Of a stretch of DNA of 64,000 bases, positions 16,421 to 26,506 are shown one piece after another. The notes under the pieces were generated by a model. That model was not told the DNA's origin. It did no database searches and saw only the letters and a program-made list of their open reading frames with translations. The position numbers and the translations under genes are program-made. The stretch spans positions 186,001-250,000 of the forward strand of contig NZ_JAAWWP010000005.1 in assembly GCF_012273655.1 (NCBI RefSeq), read 5' to 3'. Origin of the DNA: Streptomyces physcomitrii. GTDB taxonomy: Bacteria > Actinomycetota > Actinomycetes > Streptomycetales > Streptomycetaceae. How positions within the stretch are numbered: the stretch's first letter is position 1; every line of letters starts with the position of its first letter.

Positions 16421-17052
16421 GCCGCCGGCCGCCGCCAGGCGGGGCCGGAGGGGCGGTCGGAGGGCTGCGCCGCTCGCTGTGAAGTCAAGTACCTCTGCCA
16501 CGACTGTTTGACGCGCTGACCCCCGCGAGGGTTGTATGCGGCGCCGGTCACATCTGCCGCGTACCGTCCGGTCGCCTCTGTCGCCTGCCGTGCGGGGACG
16601 GTCGTCGCTCTTCGGCCGGGGTCCGCCGTTCGCGAGCCGGGGTTCGCGGCGGTCCGGGTCATGGCGTGCCGCGGTGCCTCGCATGCTGTCATCGGTACCA
16701 GCTCTTCCCCTGTGCCCCGTCGTCCGCGAATCCGTGCTGCGCCCCTGGTGCCAATGGGGGGTGACCGCGAAGACGCTCCGCGCCGGGTGTGCGGTTGCAC
16801 GGGCGGGGAGTGAATTCCCGGGCGCCTGCGGGCCGGTTCACCGGCCGCGCCAGTGTTCGCGGGCGGGCGGCCCACCCCTGCGCCGCCCATGGTCAGTCCG
16901 TAGATCCTATAAACAATTCCGGGCGGCGCCAGGGATCTTCCGGCCCCCGGAGGTGAACGGCCCGCCGCGTACCGGTTCCCGCACGGTACGCGCACAAAGC
17001 GGGCGGTACGGAAACGGGGCGGACCGGGGCGGGAGGCCGGCCCGCGGGCGCG
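16421..17052. other. 632-base gap upstream of the sigma-factor gene
   Basis: No gene that I can support; the overlapping open frames are Arg/Pro-rich and lack ribosome sites. Both flanking genes run on the minus strand, so the gap must hold the end of the asd transcript and the promoter of the sigma gene. The 16400-16560 part is relatively rich in A/T near 16484-16516 and is the best place for that promoter. No clear hairpin terminator was seen. Confidence 0.5.
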
Positions 17053-18108
17053 TCAGCCCGTCAACTCCGCGGCCACGAGTTCGGCGATCTGGGTGGTGTT
17101 GAGGGCGCCGCCCTTGCGGAGGTTGTCGCCGCAGACGAAGAGTTCGAGGGCGGTGGGGTCGTCGAGGGAGCGGCGGACGCGGCCGACCCAGGTGGGGTCG
17201 GTGCCGACGACATCGGCCGGGGTGGGGAACTCCCCCGCCTCGGGGTTGTCGAAGAGGACCACTCCGGGCGCGGTGGCGAGGATCTCGCGGGCCCGGTCGA
17301 CGGTGACCTCGTTCTCGAACCGGGCGTGGACGGTGAGCGAGTGGGCGGTGACCACGGGCACCTGGACGCAGGTGGCGGTGACCGGGAGGTGGGGCAGCGA
17401 GAGGATCCGGCGGGACTCCTCGCGGATGCGCATCTCCTCGGTGGTCCAGCCCTGCTCGCCGAGGGCTCCGGCCCAGGGCACGACGTTGAGCGCGACCGGT
17501 TCGGGGAAGGGCCCGGTGTTCTCGCCGACGGCGCGGCGCACATCGCCGGGGGTGGTGCCGAGCGCGCTGCCCGCGACGAGTTCGAGCTGGGCGCGCAGGG
17601 TGTCGATGCCGGACTGCCCGGCCTCGGAGACGGCCTGGTAGGAGGAGACGACCAGTTCGCGCAGGCCGAACTCGGCGTGCAGCGCCCCGACGGCGACGAT
17701 CATCGACAGGGTGGTGCAGTGCGGGTTGGCGAGGATGCCGCGCGGCCGGGTGCGGGCGGCGTGCGGGTTGACCTCGGGGACGACGAGCGGCACCTCGGGG
17801 TCGGCGCGGAAGGCGCCGGAGTTGTCGACGACGACGGTGCCGCGCTCCGCGGCGTGCGGCGCCCAGTGCGCGGCGACCTCTTCGGGTACGGCGAACATGG
17901 CGAGGTCGACGCCGTCGAGGGTGCCCTCGCCGAGCGGGAGGACTTCGCACTCCTCCCCGCGGACGGTCAGCTTGCGGCCGGCCGAGCGCGGGGAGGAGAC
18001 AAGCCTGATCTCGCCCCAGATGTCCGCGTGCTGGGACAGGATCTGGAGCATCACGGTGCCGACGGCCCCGGTCGCTCCCACGACCGCGAGCGTCGGACGG
18101 CCCGTCAT
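17053..18108 (-). CDS. asd: Aspartate-semialdehyde dehydrogenase
   Basis: A 351-aa enzyme that reduces aspartyl phosphate to aspartate semialdehyde with NADPH, the branch point to lysine/diaminopimelate, threonine and methionine. The N-terminal NADP fold is LAVVGATGAVGTVMLQIL. The active-site Cys is in ILANPHCTT near residue 130. SSYQAVSEAGQSG is the conserved QAVSGAG-like segment, and VPVVTAHSLTVHARFE holds the catalytic His region. Length matches the family. It lies 34 bases after the aspartokinase gene on the same strand, so the two form an operon, as is common in actinobacteria. Confidence 0.97.
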   Translation of the reverse strand: MTGRPTLAVVGATGAVGTVMLQILSQHADIWGEIRLVSSPRSAGRKLTVRGEECEVLPLGEGTLDGVDLAMFAVPEEVAAHWAPHAAERGTVVVDNSGAFRADPEVPLVVPEVNPHAARTRPRGILANPHCTTLSMIVAVGALHAEFGLRELVVSSYQAVSEAGQSGIDTLRAQLELVAGSALGTTPGDVRRAVGENTGPFPEPVALNVVPWAGALGEQGWTTEEMRIREESRRILSLPHLPVTATCVQVPVVTAHSLTVHARFENEVTVDRAREILATAPGVVLFDNPEAGEFPTPADVVGTDPTWVGRVRRSLDDPTALELFVCGDNLRKGGALNTTQIAELVAAELTG

Positions 18109-18142
18109 CGCGTACGGCCTCCGGTGCGGGCGCCCCGGGCGG

Positions 18143-19414
18143 TCACCGGCCGGTGCCGCCGTAGACGACCGCCTCGTCGCTGTCGGAGTCGAGTCCGAAG
18201 GCGGTGTGCACCGCGCGTACGGACTCGTTGACGTCCTCGGCGCGGGTGACGACGGAGATGCGGATCTCGGAGGTGGAGATCAGCTCGATGTTGACCCCGG
18301 CGTCGCTGAGGGCCTCGAAGAAGGTGGCGGTGACTCCGGGGTTGGTCTTCATCCCGGCGCCGACGAGGGAGATCTTGGCGATCTGGTCGTCGTAGCGCAG
18401 GGATTCGTACCCAACCTGGGCGCGGGTCTTCTCCAGCGCGTCGACGGCCTTGCGGCCCTCGGTCTTCGGCAGCGTGAAGGAGATGTCGGTCAGGCCGGTG
18501 GTGGCCGCGGAGACGTTCTGCACCACCATGTCGATGTTGACCTGGGCGTCCGCGATGGCGCGGAAGATCGCGGCGGCCTCGCCCGGCTTGTCCGGTACGC
18601 CGACGACGGTGATCTTCGCCTCGGAGGTGTCGTGGGCGACACCGGAGATGATGGCCTGCTCCACCTTGCGGTCCCCTCGCGGTTCGTTGCTGACCCAGGT
18701 GCCCTGCAGTCCGGAGAAGGAGGACCGCACATGGATCGGGATGTTGTATCGGCGCGCGTATTCCACGCAGCGGTGCAGCAGCACCTTGGAGCCGGAGCTG
18801 GCGAGCTCCAGCATGTCCTCGAAGGAGATCCAGTCGATCTTGCGCGCCTTCTTCACGACGCGCGGGTCGGCGGTGAAGACACCGTCGACATCGGTGTAGA
18901 TCTCGCAGACGTCGGCGTCCAGGGCGGCCGCGAGCGCCACCGCCGTGGTGTCGGAACCGCCTCGCCCCAGGGTGGTGATGTCCTTCTTGTCCTGGGAGAC
19001 GCCCTGGAATCCGGCGACGATGGCGATGTTGCCCTCGTCGACGGAGGTCTTGATCCGGCCCGGCGTGACATCGATGATCCGCGCTTTGTTGTGGACCGAG
19101 TCGGTGATCACGCCTGCCTGGCTGCCGGTGAACGACTGGGCCTCGTGGCCCAGGTTCTTGATCGCCATCGCCAGCAGGGCCATGGAGATCCGCTCTCCGG
19201 CGGTCAGCAGCATGTCGAACTCACGGCCGGAAGGCATCGGTGACACCTGTCCGGCGAGATCGATCAGCTCGTCCGTCGTGTCGCCCATCGCGGAAACCAC
19301 GACGACCACCTGGTGGCCGTTCTGCTTGGCTTCGACGATTCTCTTGGCGACCCGCTTGATGCCCTCGGCATCGGCTACGGAGGAGCCTCCGTACTTCTGC
19401 ACGACAAGGCTCAC
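18143..19414 (-). CDS. lysC: Aspartate kinase (aspartokinase)
   Basis: A 423-aa enzyme that phosphorylates aspartate, the first step to lysine, threonine and methionine. GTG start at 19414 with GAGGAG five bases upstream. The kinase domain opens with [11 protein letters not shown] and has [35 protein letters not shown] and [16 protein letters not shown]. Two ACT domains follow in the C-terminal ~160 residues ([17 protein letters not shown] and [19 protein letters not shown]), the allosteric lysine/threonine site. This size and layout is the alpha2beta2 type, in which a beta subunit is made from an internal in-frame start ahead of the ACT domains. That internal start is inferred, not shown. 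Confidence 0.97.
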   Translation of the reverse strand: MSLVVQKYGGSSVADAEGIKRVAKRIVEAKQNGHQVVVVVSAMGDTTDELIDLAGQVSPMPSGREFDMLLTAGERISMALLAMAIKNLGHEAQSFTGSQAGVITDSVHNKARIIDVTPGRIKTSVDEGNIAIVAGFQGVSQDKKDITTLGRGGSDTTAVALAAALDADVCEIYTDVDGVFTADPRVVKKARKIDWISFEDMLELASSGSKVLLHRCVEYARRYNIPIHVRSSFSGLQGTWVSNEPRGDRKVEQAIISGVAHDTSEAKITVVGVPDKPGEAAAIFRAIADAQVNIDMVVQNVSAATTGLTDISFTLPKTEGRKAVDALEKTRAQVGYESLRYDDQIAKISLVGAGMKTNPGVTATFFEALSDAGVNIELISTSEIRISVVTRAEDVNESVRAVHTAFGLDSDSDEAVVYGGTGR

Positions 19415-19757
19415 GTGCGCTCCTCGCTCAATCCTTTTTGTGCGTTCGGCTCAGTTTATCGGGCGGCCGGAATCCGCCCCACTGGTCTCATATCGCGAGA
19501 TGTCCCGCTCGCGGCACGATCACAGGGAGCTGGGCGCTTCCCACAGCGATGACCCTTCCGGCCGCCCGGGAAGCCTCTGCCCACAAGCGGAGCAAACACT
19601 CCGGAAAGTGGGGCGGCTCACAACCGGGACCGGGCACGGGGGCGGGTTTTCCGGATGAGTACGGAGTGAGTACGGGAGCGGAGGGCGGCGCCGGGCGCCT
19701 CTGGTTGGATGGGGGCTTCGGGCGCCGGGGCAGCGCCCGGGCGAGGGGGAGACGGGG
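19415..19757. other. Divergent intergenic region between lysC and the kinase gene
   Basis: 343 bases without a gene. It must carry the lysC promoter on the minus strand and the kinase promoter on the plus strand. GATAAACT on the minus strand (near 19456) is a possible -10 for lysC, though no convincing -35 matches it. I see no riboswitch-like structure. Confidence 0.5.
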
Positions 19758-22694
19758 ATGCGGGGCTCAGTTCTGGACGGCCGGTACCGGCTCCTCGCGG
19801 AGATCGGCGCCGGCGGCATGGGCCAGGTCTGGCGGGCCGAGGACTCCCGGCTCGCCAGGCGGGTCGCGGTGAAGCTGCTGAGCGTGCCGCCCGGCACCCC
19901 CGCCGCCGCGCGCGAGCGGCTGCTCGCCATGTTCGTGCGCGAGGCGCGGGCCGCGGCCTCGCTGGACAGCTCGTACATCGTCCCGGTCTTCGACCACGGC
20001 GTGCACGAGGGGACCCCGTACCTGGTGATGCCGCAGCTGCTCGGCCGCACCGTGCGCGAGCTGATCGCCGAGGAGGGGGCGCTGCCGCTCGGGCGGATCG
20101 CGGAGGTCTGCGCGCAGGTCTGCCGGGCGCTCGCCGCCGCGCACGGGGCGGGCATCGTCCACCGGGACGTGAAACCGGCCAACGTCATGGTGACCGCCGA
20201 GGGCACCGTGAAGATGCTCGACTTCGGCCTCGCGAAGTTCCTCGACGCCACCTCGGTCACCGGCTACCTCACCGCCTCCGCCGACGCCCCCATCGGCACG
20301 CTGCACTACATGGCGCCGGAGCGCTTCACCGGCAAGGGCGACGACGGCCGCACCGACGTCTACGCGCTCGGCTGCATGGCCTATGAGATGGCCACCGGCT
20401 CCCCGCCCTTCGACTCCGGCTCGGCCGCCGCCCTGATGCACTGCCATGTCTACGAGGCGCCGGGGCCTCCCTCGCTGCGCCGCGCGGGCCTGCCCGCCGA
20501 CTGGGACCGCCTGCTGCTGCGCATGCTGGCCAAGGAGCCGGACGGCCGCCCCGACGCCCGCCAGGCCGAGACCGCCTTCACCGCCCTGGCCGCGGGCCCG
20601 GCCGGGACTCCGGCTGCGGCGGCCCCGGCCACGACAGCCTCGGCCCCGGCCACGACCGCTCCGGCCACGACGGCCTCGGCTCCGGCTCCGGCAGCTCCGG
20701 CTCCGACCCCGGCTCCGGCTCCGACTCCGGCCACCAGTGATTCCCCGGCGAAGGTCTCCGCCCCCGGCGACCCCGCGCGCACCGGCACGGCCCCGCCCGC
20801 CCCGGCCCCCGCGCCCGGCCCCGACTCGTACCCCCTGCTCCCGCCGCGCCCTGCCCACGCGCCGCCGCCCGGGCAGTTCGGCCCGCCCTCCGCGCTGCTG
20901 CCGCCCGGGCCGCCCGTGCCGGGCCCCGGCGGCGGTGCGCACCGGCGGCGCTGGTGGGCCGTGGCCGCCGCGGCGGTCGCCCTCGCGGCCGTCGCCGGCA
21001 CCCTCACCGTCCTGGACCCCTTCGGGGGCGGCGGGGACGGCGGTACGAAGACCGGCGGCAAGGGCAGCCCCTCCCCCGGCCCCGTCGCGGCGGCCTCCGC
21101 CGTGGCGCCGCTCGCCAAGACGCAGACCCTCACCACCGGCACCGAGGCCGACTCCCGGGGCCCGGCGCCCGCCGTACGGGGCGCCCGCGCCGGGGGCACC
21201 GTCACCGTCCTGGAGCCGGGCCTGCTGGAGCACACCGACCCCGGCAAGATCTGGTCGGAGGGCGAGCGCCTGCTCAGCCGCCTCCTGCACCGCTCGCTCA
21301 CCGGCCTGAAGACCGGGCCGGACGGCGCCGTGAAGGTGGTCGGCGACCTGGCCGAGGGCCCCGGCACCGCCTCCGACGGGGGCCGGACCTGGACCTTCCG
21401 GCTGAAGCCGGGCCTCAGATACAGCGACGGCACCGCGGTGCGCGCGGCGGACTTCGCGTACGCCGTGGAACGCGCCATGAGCACGGAGTCGGACTTCCCC
21501 CTCGGTGACCTGACCCTGCGCACCTTCCTGCTCGGCGAGGGCAAGGAGACCGGCGAGCTGCCCGCGGGCGCCGTCGAGACCCCCGACGAGCGCACCGTGG
21601 TCTACCACCTCGCCAAGGCCCACCCGGACTTCGCCGTCGTCCTCACCGGGCCGGGCGGGGTCCCGGTCCCGGAGCGGGGCGACGACCCGGGGATCAAGCC
21701 GGAGGACCAGCCGTCCACCGGCCCGTACCGGGTCGGCGGCTTCACCGGCGGCAAGGGCGTGCAACTGGTCCGCAACCGCGAGTGGGACCCGGACACGGAC
21801 CCGCTGCGCACCGCGTATCCGGACCGGTTCGCCGTGGAGGCGAACGTGGACCCGGCGGCGGCGCTCAAGCGCATCGGGTCCGCGGGCGACGGCGAGCCGG
21901 TGATGACCTTCACCGGCGCGCTCAAGGCCTCCGACGCCGGGGGCGAGGGCACCGAGGTGGTCAGCGCCCCGGCGCCGCTGGTGCAGTCGTACACCCTGAA
22001 CACCGAGCGGCTGAAGAACCAGAAGGTCCGCGAGGCGCTGGTCACCGCGCTGCCCGCGGCCGCCCTGCTCAAGGCCTCCGGCGAGCGGGGCGAGGTCCGG
22101 CGCGGCATCCTGCCGCCGGGGGTGCGCGGCGCCCGCACGCTCGACGTGCACGGCGCCGGAGCCGACGGCGATCCCGCGCGGGCCCGCGCCCTGCTGGCCG
22201 AGGCCTCGCAGGACGGCTACCGGCTCACCCTCGGGGCGAGCGAGGTGGACAAGGAGCGCACGGCCGTGGTCGAGCGGGCGCTGGAGAAGGCCGGGTTCGA
22301 GGTCACCGTGGAGACCGACGAGGTCGGCACCTTCTACCAGAAGGCCGAGGACGGCGACTACGACCTCTTCCGGCTCCCGCTCGGCGGCGGCTTCCCGGTG
22401 GCTTCGGCCTTCCTGCCCTCGTACTTCGACAGCCGCCTCGGCGAGGGCCAGTCCCTCAACTACTCCCGGCTCTCCTCGGACACCGTCGACGAGGCCATCG
22501 ACAAGGCGACCGCCACCGGCGACCTCGCGGCGGCCGGGGAGCTGTGGTCCGCGCTCGACCGCCGGGTCACCGAACTCGCCGCCGTCGCCCCGGTGTACGT
22601 ACAGCGGCGCGACTATCCGCACAGCGCGGCGCTGAAGGGTCTCCAAGCGGGCCTGGACGGGGCCTCACCGCTCAACGCCTGGGTCGAGCGGTGA
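19758..22694 (+). CDS. Receptor Ser/Thr kinase fused to an extracellular peptide-binding (SBP family 5) domain
   Basis: A 978-aa protein. Residues 10-275 are a complete PknB-type kinase: glycine loop IGAGGMGQV, ATP Lys39, HRDVKPANVM with catalytic Asp137, DFGLAKF and an APERF-type activation segment end. A Pro/Ala/Thr-rich linker (280-390) leads to one membrane segment at about 397-416. The rest (about 430-978) matches the solute-binding family 5 fold of oligopeptide transporters: an opening similar to RGGTLTVA, TWTFRLKPGLRYSDGTAVRAADF in two blocks, and STGPYRVGGF. It should sense an extracellular ligand and phosphorylate cytoplasmic proteins. No permease gene is nearby. Confidence 0.92.
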   Translation: MRGSVLDGRYRLLAEIGAGGMGQVWRAEDSRLARRVAVKLLSVPPGTPAAARERLLAMFVREARAAASLDSSYIVPVFDHGVHEGTPYLVMPQLLGRTVRELIAEEGALPLGRIAEVCAQVCRALAAAHGAGIVHRDVKPANVMVTAEGTVKMLDFGLAKFLDATSVTGYLTASADAPIGTLHYMAPERFTGKGDDGRTDVYALGCMAYEMATGSPPFDSGSAAALMHCHVYEAPGPPSLRRAGLPADWDRLLLRMLAKEPDGRPDARQAETAFTALAAGPAGTPAAAAPATTASAPATTAPATTASAPAPAAPAPTPAPAPTPATSDSPAKVSAPGDPARTGTAPPAPAPAPGPDSYPLLPPRPAHAPPPGQFGPPSALLPPGPPVPGPGGGAHRRRWWAVAAAAVALAAVAGTLTVLDPFGGGGDGGTKTGGKGSPSPGPVAAASAVAPLAKTQTLTTGTEADSRGPAPAVRGARAGGTVTVLEPGLLEHTDPGKIWSEGERLLSRLLHRSLTGLKTGPDGAVKVVGDLAEGPGTASDGGRTWTFRLKPGLRYSDGTAVRAADFAYAVERAMSTESDFPLGDLTLRTFLLGEGKETGELPAGAVETPDERTVVYHLAKAHPDFAVVLTGPGGVPVPERGDDPGIKPEDQPSTGPYRVGGFTGGKGVQLVRNREWDPDTDPLRTAYPDRFAVEANVDPAAALKRIGSAGDGEPVMTFTGALKASDAGGEGTEVVSAPAPLVQSYTLNTERLKNQKVREALVTALPAAALLKASGERGEVRRGILPPGVRGARTLDVHGAGADGDPARARALLAEASQDGYRLTLGASEVDKERTAVVERALEKAGFEVTVETDEVGTFYQKAEDGDYDLFRLPLGGGFPVASAFLPSYFDSRLGEGQSLNYSRLSSDTVDEAIDKATATGDLAAAGELWSALDRRVTELAAVAPVYVQRRDYPHSAALKGLQAGLDGASPLNAWVER

Positions 22695-22781
22695 CCTCCG
22701 GGCACTGACCGGTGGAGCCCGGGCCGGACGGTGCAGCCCGGGGCCGGGCCGCGAGGATCCGCGCCGCCGCGCTCCCGGCCG

Positions 22782-23450
22782 CTACTTGACCGGCCGCAGG
22801 CCCAGCGGCCCGGCGATCTCCCGGGCCATGACCTGCCCGGCCTCCTCCGCCAGCGCCTCCTCGCCGAGGTCCTGGTCGGTGTCGAGTCCGTCCAGCTCGT
22901 CGAGCGGCTGGTCCAGCCGGATGTGGGTGAGCAGCGACTGCAGGGCGCGCAGCACCGCGGAGACGGTGGAGCCCCAGTTGGAGAAGTACGAGAACTGCCA
23001 CCACCACAGCGCCTCGGTGGCGCGGCCCGCGTGGTAGTGCACCAGGCCGTGCCGCAGGTCGGCGACGGCGTCGGCGAGGTCGTCGGAGATACGGGCGGCG
23101 ACCCGGGCCTTGCGGGGCTCGTAGGGGTCGAAGACCTCGGAGTAGACGTCGACCTGTTCGAGCAGGCGGGCCAGCTGCTCGCGCAGGATCTCCACGTCGC
23201 TGTCCGGACCGGGGTCGGTCTCGTAGCGCTCCTCGGGGACGATGTCCTGGTGGAAGCCGAGGCGTCCGCCCGCGAACATCAGCTGGGAGACCTCCAGCAG
23301 CAGGAAGGGCAGCGCCGAGCCGGGGTCGTCGCCCTTGGCGATCTCCGTGATCGCGACGACGAAGCTCTCGATCTGGTCGGAGATCTGGACCGCGAAGTCG
23401 TCGGGGTCCTGGGCGGCGGAATGCAGCATGGCGTCGTTGGTCTCAGACAT
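22782..23450 (-). CDS. DUF5063-family protein
   Basis: About 222 aa from ATG 23450, which overlaps the recR stop by eight bases and has GAGGGGAGAAGG upstream. Cytoplasmic, acidic and mostly helical, without signal or membrane segments. Features include [36 protein letters not shown] and [13 protein letters not shown] text ([19 protein letters not shown]), plus several Trp in [14 protein letters not shown] recall this as the DUF5063 family that travels with recR in actinobacteria. The function is not known. Co-translation with recR hints at a DNA repair or replication link, which is inference. Confidence 0.85.
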   Translation of the reverse strand: MSETNDAMLHSAAQDPDDFAVQISDQIESFVVAITEIAKGDDPGSALPFLLLEVSQLMFAGGRLGFHQDIVPEERYETDPGPDSDVEILREQLARLLEQVDVYSEVFDPYEPRKARVAARISDDLADAVADLRHGLVHYHAGRATEALWWWQFSYFSNWGSTVSAVLRALQSLLTHIRLDQPLDELDGLDTDQDLGEEALAEEAGQVMAREIAGPLGLRPVK

Positions 23451-24042
23451 CGAGCAACCTTCTCCCCTCGAAGGCACGTCCCAGCGTGACCTCGTCGGCG
23501 TACTCCAGATCGCCTCCCACCGGGAGGCCGCTGGCCAGGCGGGTGACCCTGAGGCCCATGGGCTTGATCATGCGGGCGAGGTACGTGGCGGTGGCCTCGC
23601 CCTCGAGGTTCGGATCGGTGGCGAGGATCAGCTCGGTGACGGTGCCGTCGGCGAGCCGGGCGAGCAGTTCGCGGATCCTGAGGTCGTCGGGGCCGACGCC
23701 CTCGATGGGGCTGATGGCGCCGCCGAGGACGTGGTAGCGCCCGCGGAACTCACGGGTCCGCTCGATCGCGACGACGTCCTTGGGCTCCTCGACCACGCAG
23801 ATCACCGCGGGGTCGCGGCGGGTGTCGCGGCAGATGTTGCACCGCTCCTCCTGCGCCACATTGCCGCAGACCGCGCAGAAGCGGACCTTCGCCTTCACCT
23901 CGGTCAGCGCGTGGGCGAGGCGCCGTACGTCGGTGGGCTCCGCCTGCAGGATGTGGAAGGCGATCCGCTGCGCGCTCTTGGGACCCACGCCGGGCAGCCT
24001 GCCCAGTTCGTCGATCAGGTCCTGGACCACGCCTTCGTACAA
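23443..24042 (-). CDS. recR: Recombination mediator RecR
   Basis: A 199-aa protein of normal RecR length that starts at TTG 24042. It has the helix-hairpin-helix [20 protein letters not shown], the four-Cys zinc finger (CAVCGN and CNIC), and a Toprim domain starting [15 protein letters not shown] with [14 protein letters not shown]. RecR with RecF and RecO loads RecA on gapped DNA. It lies 106 bases after the ybaB-like gene and overlaps the DUF5063 gene, giving the order ybaB-recR-DUF5063. Confidence 0.97.
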   Translation of the reverse strand: MYEGVVQDLIDELGRLPGVGPKSAQRIAFHILQAEPTDVRRLAHALTEVKAKVRFCAVCGNVAQEERCNICRDTRRDPAVICVVEEPKDVVAIERTREFRGRYHVLGGAISPIEGVGPDDLRIRELLARLADGTVTELILATDPNLEGEATATYLARMIKPMGLRVTRLASGLPVGGDLEYADEVTLGRAFEGRRLLDV

Positions 24043-24049
24043 CGGACTG

Positions 24050-24056
24050 CCTTCCT
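24050..24056 (-). promoter_or_regulatory. Ribosome binding site deciding the recR TTG start
   Basis: AGGAAGG on the minus strand, seven bases before TTG 24042. No ATG or GTG near it would give the known RecR N-terminus, so this site fixes the rare TTG start. Confidence 0.85.
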
Positions 24057-24148
24057 CTTGTCTGCTGCTGTGTACGGTAGTTGGCCGCCGGAGCGGTGAG
24101 AAGTGCGAGCGGCTTCCCGGCTGCGGCCGCCGTCCGGTACCGGCCGGT

Positions 24149-24487
24149 TCAGAAGGGCAGGCCGGGGATGCCGCCGCCCATGCCCTGGGCCAGTGGGCCG
24201 AGCTTCTCCTGCTGGAGCTGCGCGGCGTTGGCGTTGGCCGCCTGCACGGCCGCGACCACGAGATCGGCGAGCGTCTCGGTGTCCTCCGGGTCGACCGCCT
24301 TCGGGTCGATCCGCAGGCCCCGCAGCTCGCCGGAGCCGGTCACGGTCGCCTCGACGAGCCCGCCGCCCGCCTGGCCCTTGACCTCGGTCGCCGCCAGCTC
24401 CTCCTGGGCGACGGCGAGGTCCTGCTGCATCTTCTGGGCCTGCTGGAGCAGTTGCTGCATATCGGGCTGGCCACCACCGGGAATCAC
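24149..24487 (-). CDS. YbaB/EbfC-family nucleoid-associated protein
   Basis: A 112-aa protein from GTG 24487, with AGGAG ten bases upstream. The conserved core includes [19 protein letters not shown] and [19 protein letters not shown], and a C-terminal helix has [16 protein letters not shown]. Family members are small dimeric DNA-binding proteins that coat or bend DNA, and they almost always precede recR. The Met/Gly-rich C-terminus ([13 protein letters not shown]) is also typical. Confidence 0.95.
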   Translation of the reverse strand: MIPGGGQPDMQQLLQQAQKMQQDLAVAQEELAATEVKGQAGGGLVEATVTGSGELRGLRIDPKAVDPEDTETLADLVVAAVQAANANAAQLQQEKLGPLAQGMGGGIPGLPF

Positions 24488-25017
24488 GGGCGCTCACTCC
24501 TGAGGTTCGGGGATCTCGGCACCGGCCGGGTGGCCGGAACCGCTGTCGTGTGTAGTTGTCGTCCACCGCGGGCGGACACCGGGTCCGGAGACGGCATGGG
24601 CGCGATTGTCCGCTTGGCACGAGCCTACGTGCTCGCCGCACCGCTCGCTCCGGCACTCTTTCGGGTGAGCCGGACCCGGCTCCTCTACCTGATCACAGCC
24701 CCCTTCCGGGCTCAATCCCCCCGAAACGCGGCCCATGGCCACCCATTGGGCGGTAGTAAGGGGGCTGCGCGCGAGCCGTCCGGTGGCGGGGGTCGCACGC
24801 GCGTGCCCATGCGCCCGCCGGGTCCCGCCCGGCTCGCGCGCTCGGGCCGGGGCCGGGGGAGGCGCGGGCGTACCCCGGGCTGTGCTGCCGGGCGGGTGCC
24901 CGGGGCCGTCCACGGACAAGCCCGCGGGCACGTCCGCCGGAACAGGCGGGCACGTCCGCCAGGACAAGCGCAGACATCCGCGAGGAGAAGCGCAGCGAAG
25001 CGCAGAGGGAGTGCCGG
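24488..25017. other. 530-base gap between ybaB-like and SLATT-like genes
   Basis: Divergent promoter region without a supported gene. I looked for the SRP RNA apical loop and for tRNA-like folds and saw neither. The 24700-24760 part is lower in GC and may hold one of the promoters. Long open frames on both strands are Arg/Gly/Pro-rich and have no ribosome sites. Confidence 0.5.
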
Positions 25018-25767
25018 GTGAGCCAGCCGGAGAAGCAGCCCGAGGGGCCGCCCCAGCAGGAACGGGGCGAGGGCGGGGGCGGGGGCCCGGCCGGAAGGAG
25101 CGATCTGCGGGGGCGGAGCTTTCCGCACGGAGACTGGGAGGAGCCCGCCGAACGCCTCGACGAGCTGTACCGGTGGGTGGAGCAGGGCGCCCTGCAGACC
25201 GCCGACTGGTATCTCGGCGACCGGATCTGGAAGCGCCGCGGCGCCCGCGCCCTGCGCGCCGGGGCGGCCGTGTCCGCGGTGACCGCGGCGATCCTGCCGC
25301 TGCTCGCGCTCACGGACTCGGCGAGCGAGGCCGCGCCCTGGGCCTTCCTGGCGCTGCTGCTCGCCGTCGCCTGCGTGTGCTGCGACCGCTATTTCGGCCT
25401 GACCTCGGGCTGGATAAGGGACATGGCGACCGCCCAGGCGGTGCAGCGCCGCCTCCAGGTACTCCAGTTCGACTGGGCCTCGGAGTGCGTACGGGAGGTC
25501 CTCGGACCCGCGGAGGGCACCGCGAGCGAGGCCACCGAGCGCTGCCTGACCGTGCTGCGGCGCTTCTCCGAGGACGTGACCGAGCTGGTACGGGCCGAGA
25601 CGGCGGGCTGGATGGTCGAGTTCCGCTCGGGCCCCGCGCCGCTGTCCCTGCAGGCCTCGCTGCCGGGCACACCGCGCGGCGAGGGCGGCGCCCCGGCGGG
25701 CCGCTTCCCGCTCCCGCCGGGCGCCCGCCCCAATATGCCGCGCCAGCGCCCGCCGGAACCGCTGTAG
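25018..25767 (+). CDS. Two-membrane-segment SLATT-like protein
   Basis: A 249-aa protein from GTG 25018, with GAGGGAG six bases upstream. The order is: disordered N-terminus (1-38), a helical segment LDELYRWVEQGALQTADWYL, then two closely spaced membrane segments at about 83-100 and 103-122, then a long soluble helical region (RDMATAQAVQRRLQVLQFDW onwards) and a Pro-rich tail. Short helix, two membrane segments and a long C-terminal helix is the pattern of SLATT domains, predicted pore formers in bacterial conflict systems. No nucleotide-synthesising partner is adjacent, so the role here may be different. The family call is by pattern only. Confidence 0.6.
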   Translation: MSQPEKQPEGPPQQERGEGGGGGPAGRSDLRGRSFPHGDWEEPAERLDELYRWVEQGALQTADWYLGDRIWKRRGARALRAGAAVSAVTAAILPLLALTDSASEAAPWAFLALLLAVACVCCDRYFGLTSGWIRDMATAQAVQRRLQVLQFDWASECVREVLGPAEGTASEATERCLTVLRRFSEDVTELVRAETAGWMVEFRSGPAPLSLQASLPGTPRGEGGAPAGRFPLPPGARPNMPRQRPPEPL

Positions 25768-25855
25768 CCGGACGGGCTGCCGGGGCCGGGCGGACCGCCG
25801 GGGCCGGGCACCGCCTCGCGGACACCGTCACGGCCGGGCCCCGGCGGGGCCGCCT

Positions 25856-26506
25856 TCAGCTGAAGATGATCATCGAGCCCTGGGCCAGGCTCCGGGTCGC
25901 CGCCGCGTGCAGGCCGAGCCAGACATGGCGCTCCCGGGCGAACGGCCCGTCCTCCTGCGGCGGAGCCGGGGCGCGCTCCTCCAGGGAGGTCGGCGCGCCG
26001 GGCGGCTCGGGCACCGCGGGCGGGTTCGCCGGGTCGATCCCGATCGCGGCGGCCACGTACTCCAGCTCGCGCAGCAGGGCGTGCGAGGAGCCGAGCGGGC
26101 CGGAACCGGCGAGCAGTTCCTCGTTGGACAGCGGGGCGGCGAAATCCAGCGGGACGTAGGAACCCGCGTGGTCGTAGTGCCACACCAGATGCGACTGCTT
26201 CGCGGTGGCCTCGAACATCTCCAGCAACTGCTCGTAGTCCCCGCCGAGTTCGTCGACCGGGGTCACCGCGAGTCCGCACATCTGGAGCAGATAGGCGCGG
26301 CGCAGGAAGTGCAGCGCGTCGTAGTCGAACCCGGCGACCGGGGCGACGTCCCCGGAGAGCCCCGGCATATAGGTGTAGACGGGCACCGGGGGCAGCCCGG
26401 CCTCGCCCAGCGACCTGTCGTAGAGGGCCAGTTCCTCGGCAAAGGGGTTGTCGGGGCTGTGGCAGAGCACGTCCACCAGCGGAACCAGCCACAGGTCACA
26501 GGCCAA
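25856..26506 (-). CDS. Conserved-looking protein of unknown function
   Basis: About 216 aa if started at TTG 26506, where AGGAG (26514-26518) lies seven bases upstream; the longer frame starts at GTG 26521 inside that site. I do not recognise the family. It is soluble, with distinctive segments VPLVDVLCHSPDNPFAEEL, VPVYTYMPGLSG, YDALHFLRRAYLLQMCG and HLVWHYDHAGSYVPLDF. The last segment, aromatic and His-rich, looks like a ligand or metal site. The C-terminal helix ends in GSMIIFS. It is convergent with the SLATT-like gene. Confidence 0.75.
   Translation of the reverse strand: MACDLWLVPLVDVLCHSPDNPFAEELALYDRSLGEAGLPPVPVYTYMPGLSGDVAPVAGFDYDALHFLRRAYLLQMCGLAVTPVDELGGDYEQLLEMFEATAKQSHLVWHYDHAGSYVPLDFAAPLSNEELLAGSGPLGSSHALLRELEYVAAAIGIDPANPPAVPEPPGAPTSLEERAPAPPQEDGPFARERHVWLGLHAAATRSLAQGSMIIFS

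Noticed and set aside
24488..25017. Search for SRP RNA or tRNA near recR
   Set aside because: No conserved apical loop of SRP RNA and no tRNA-like folding could be seen by eye.
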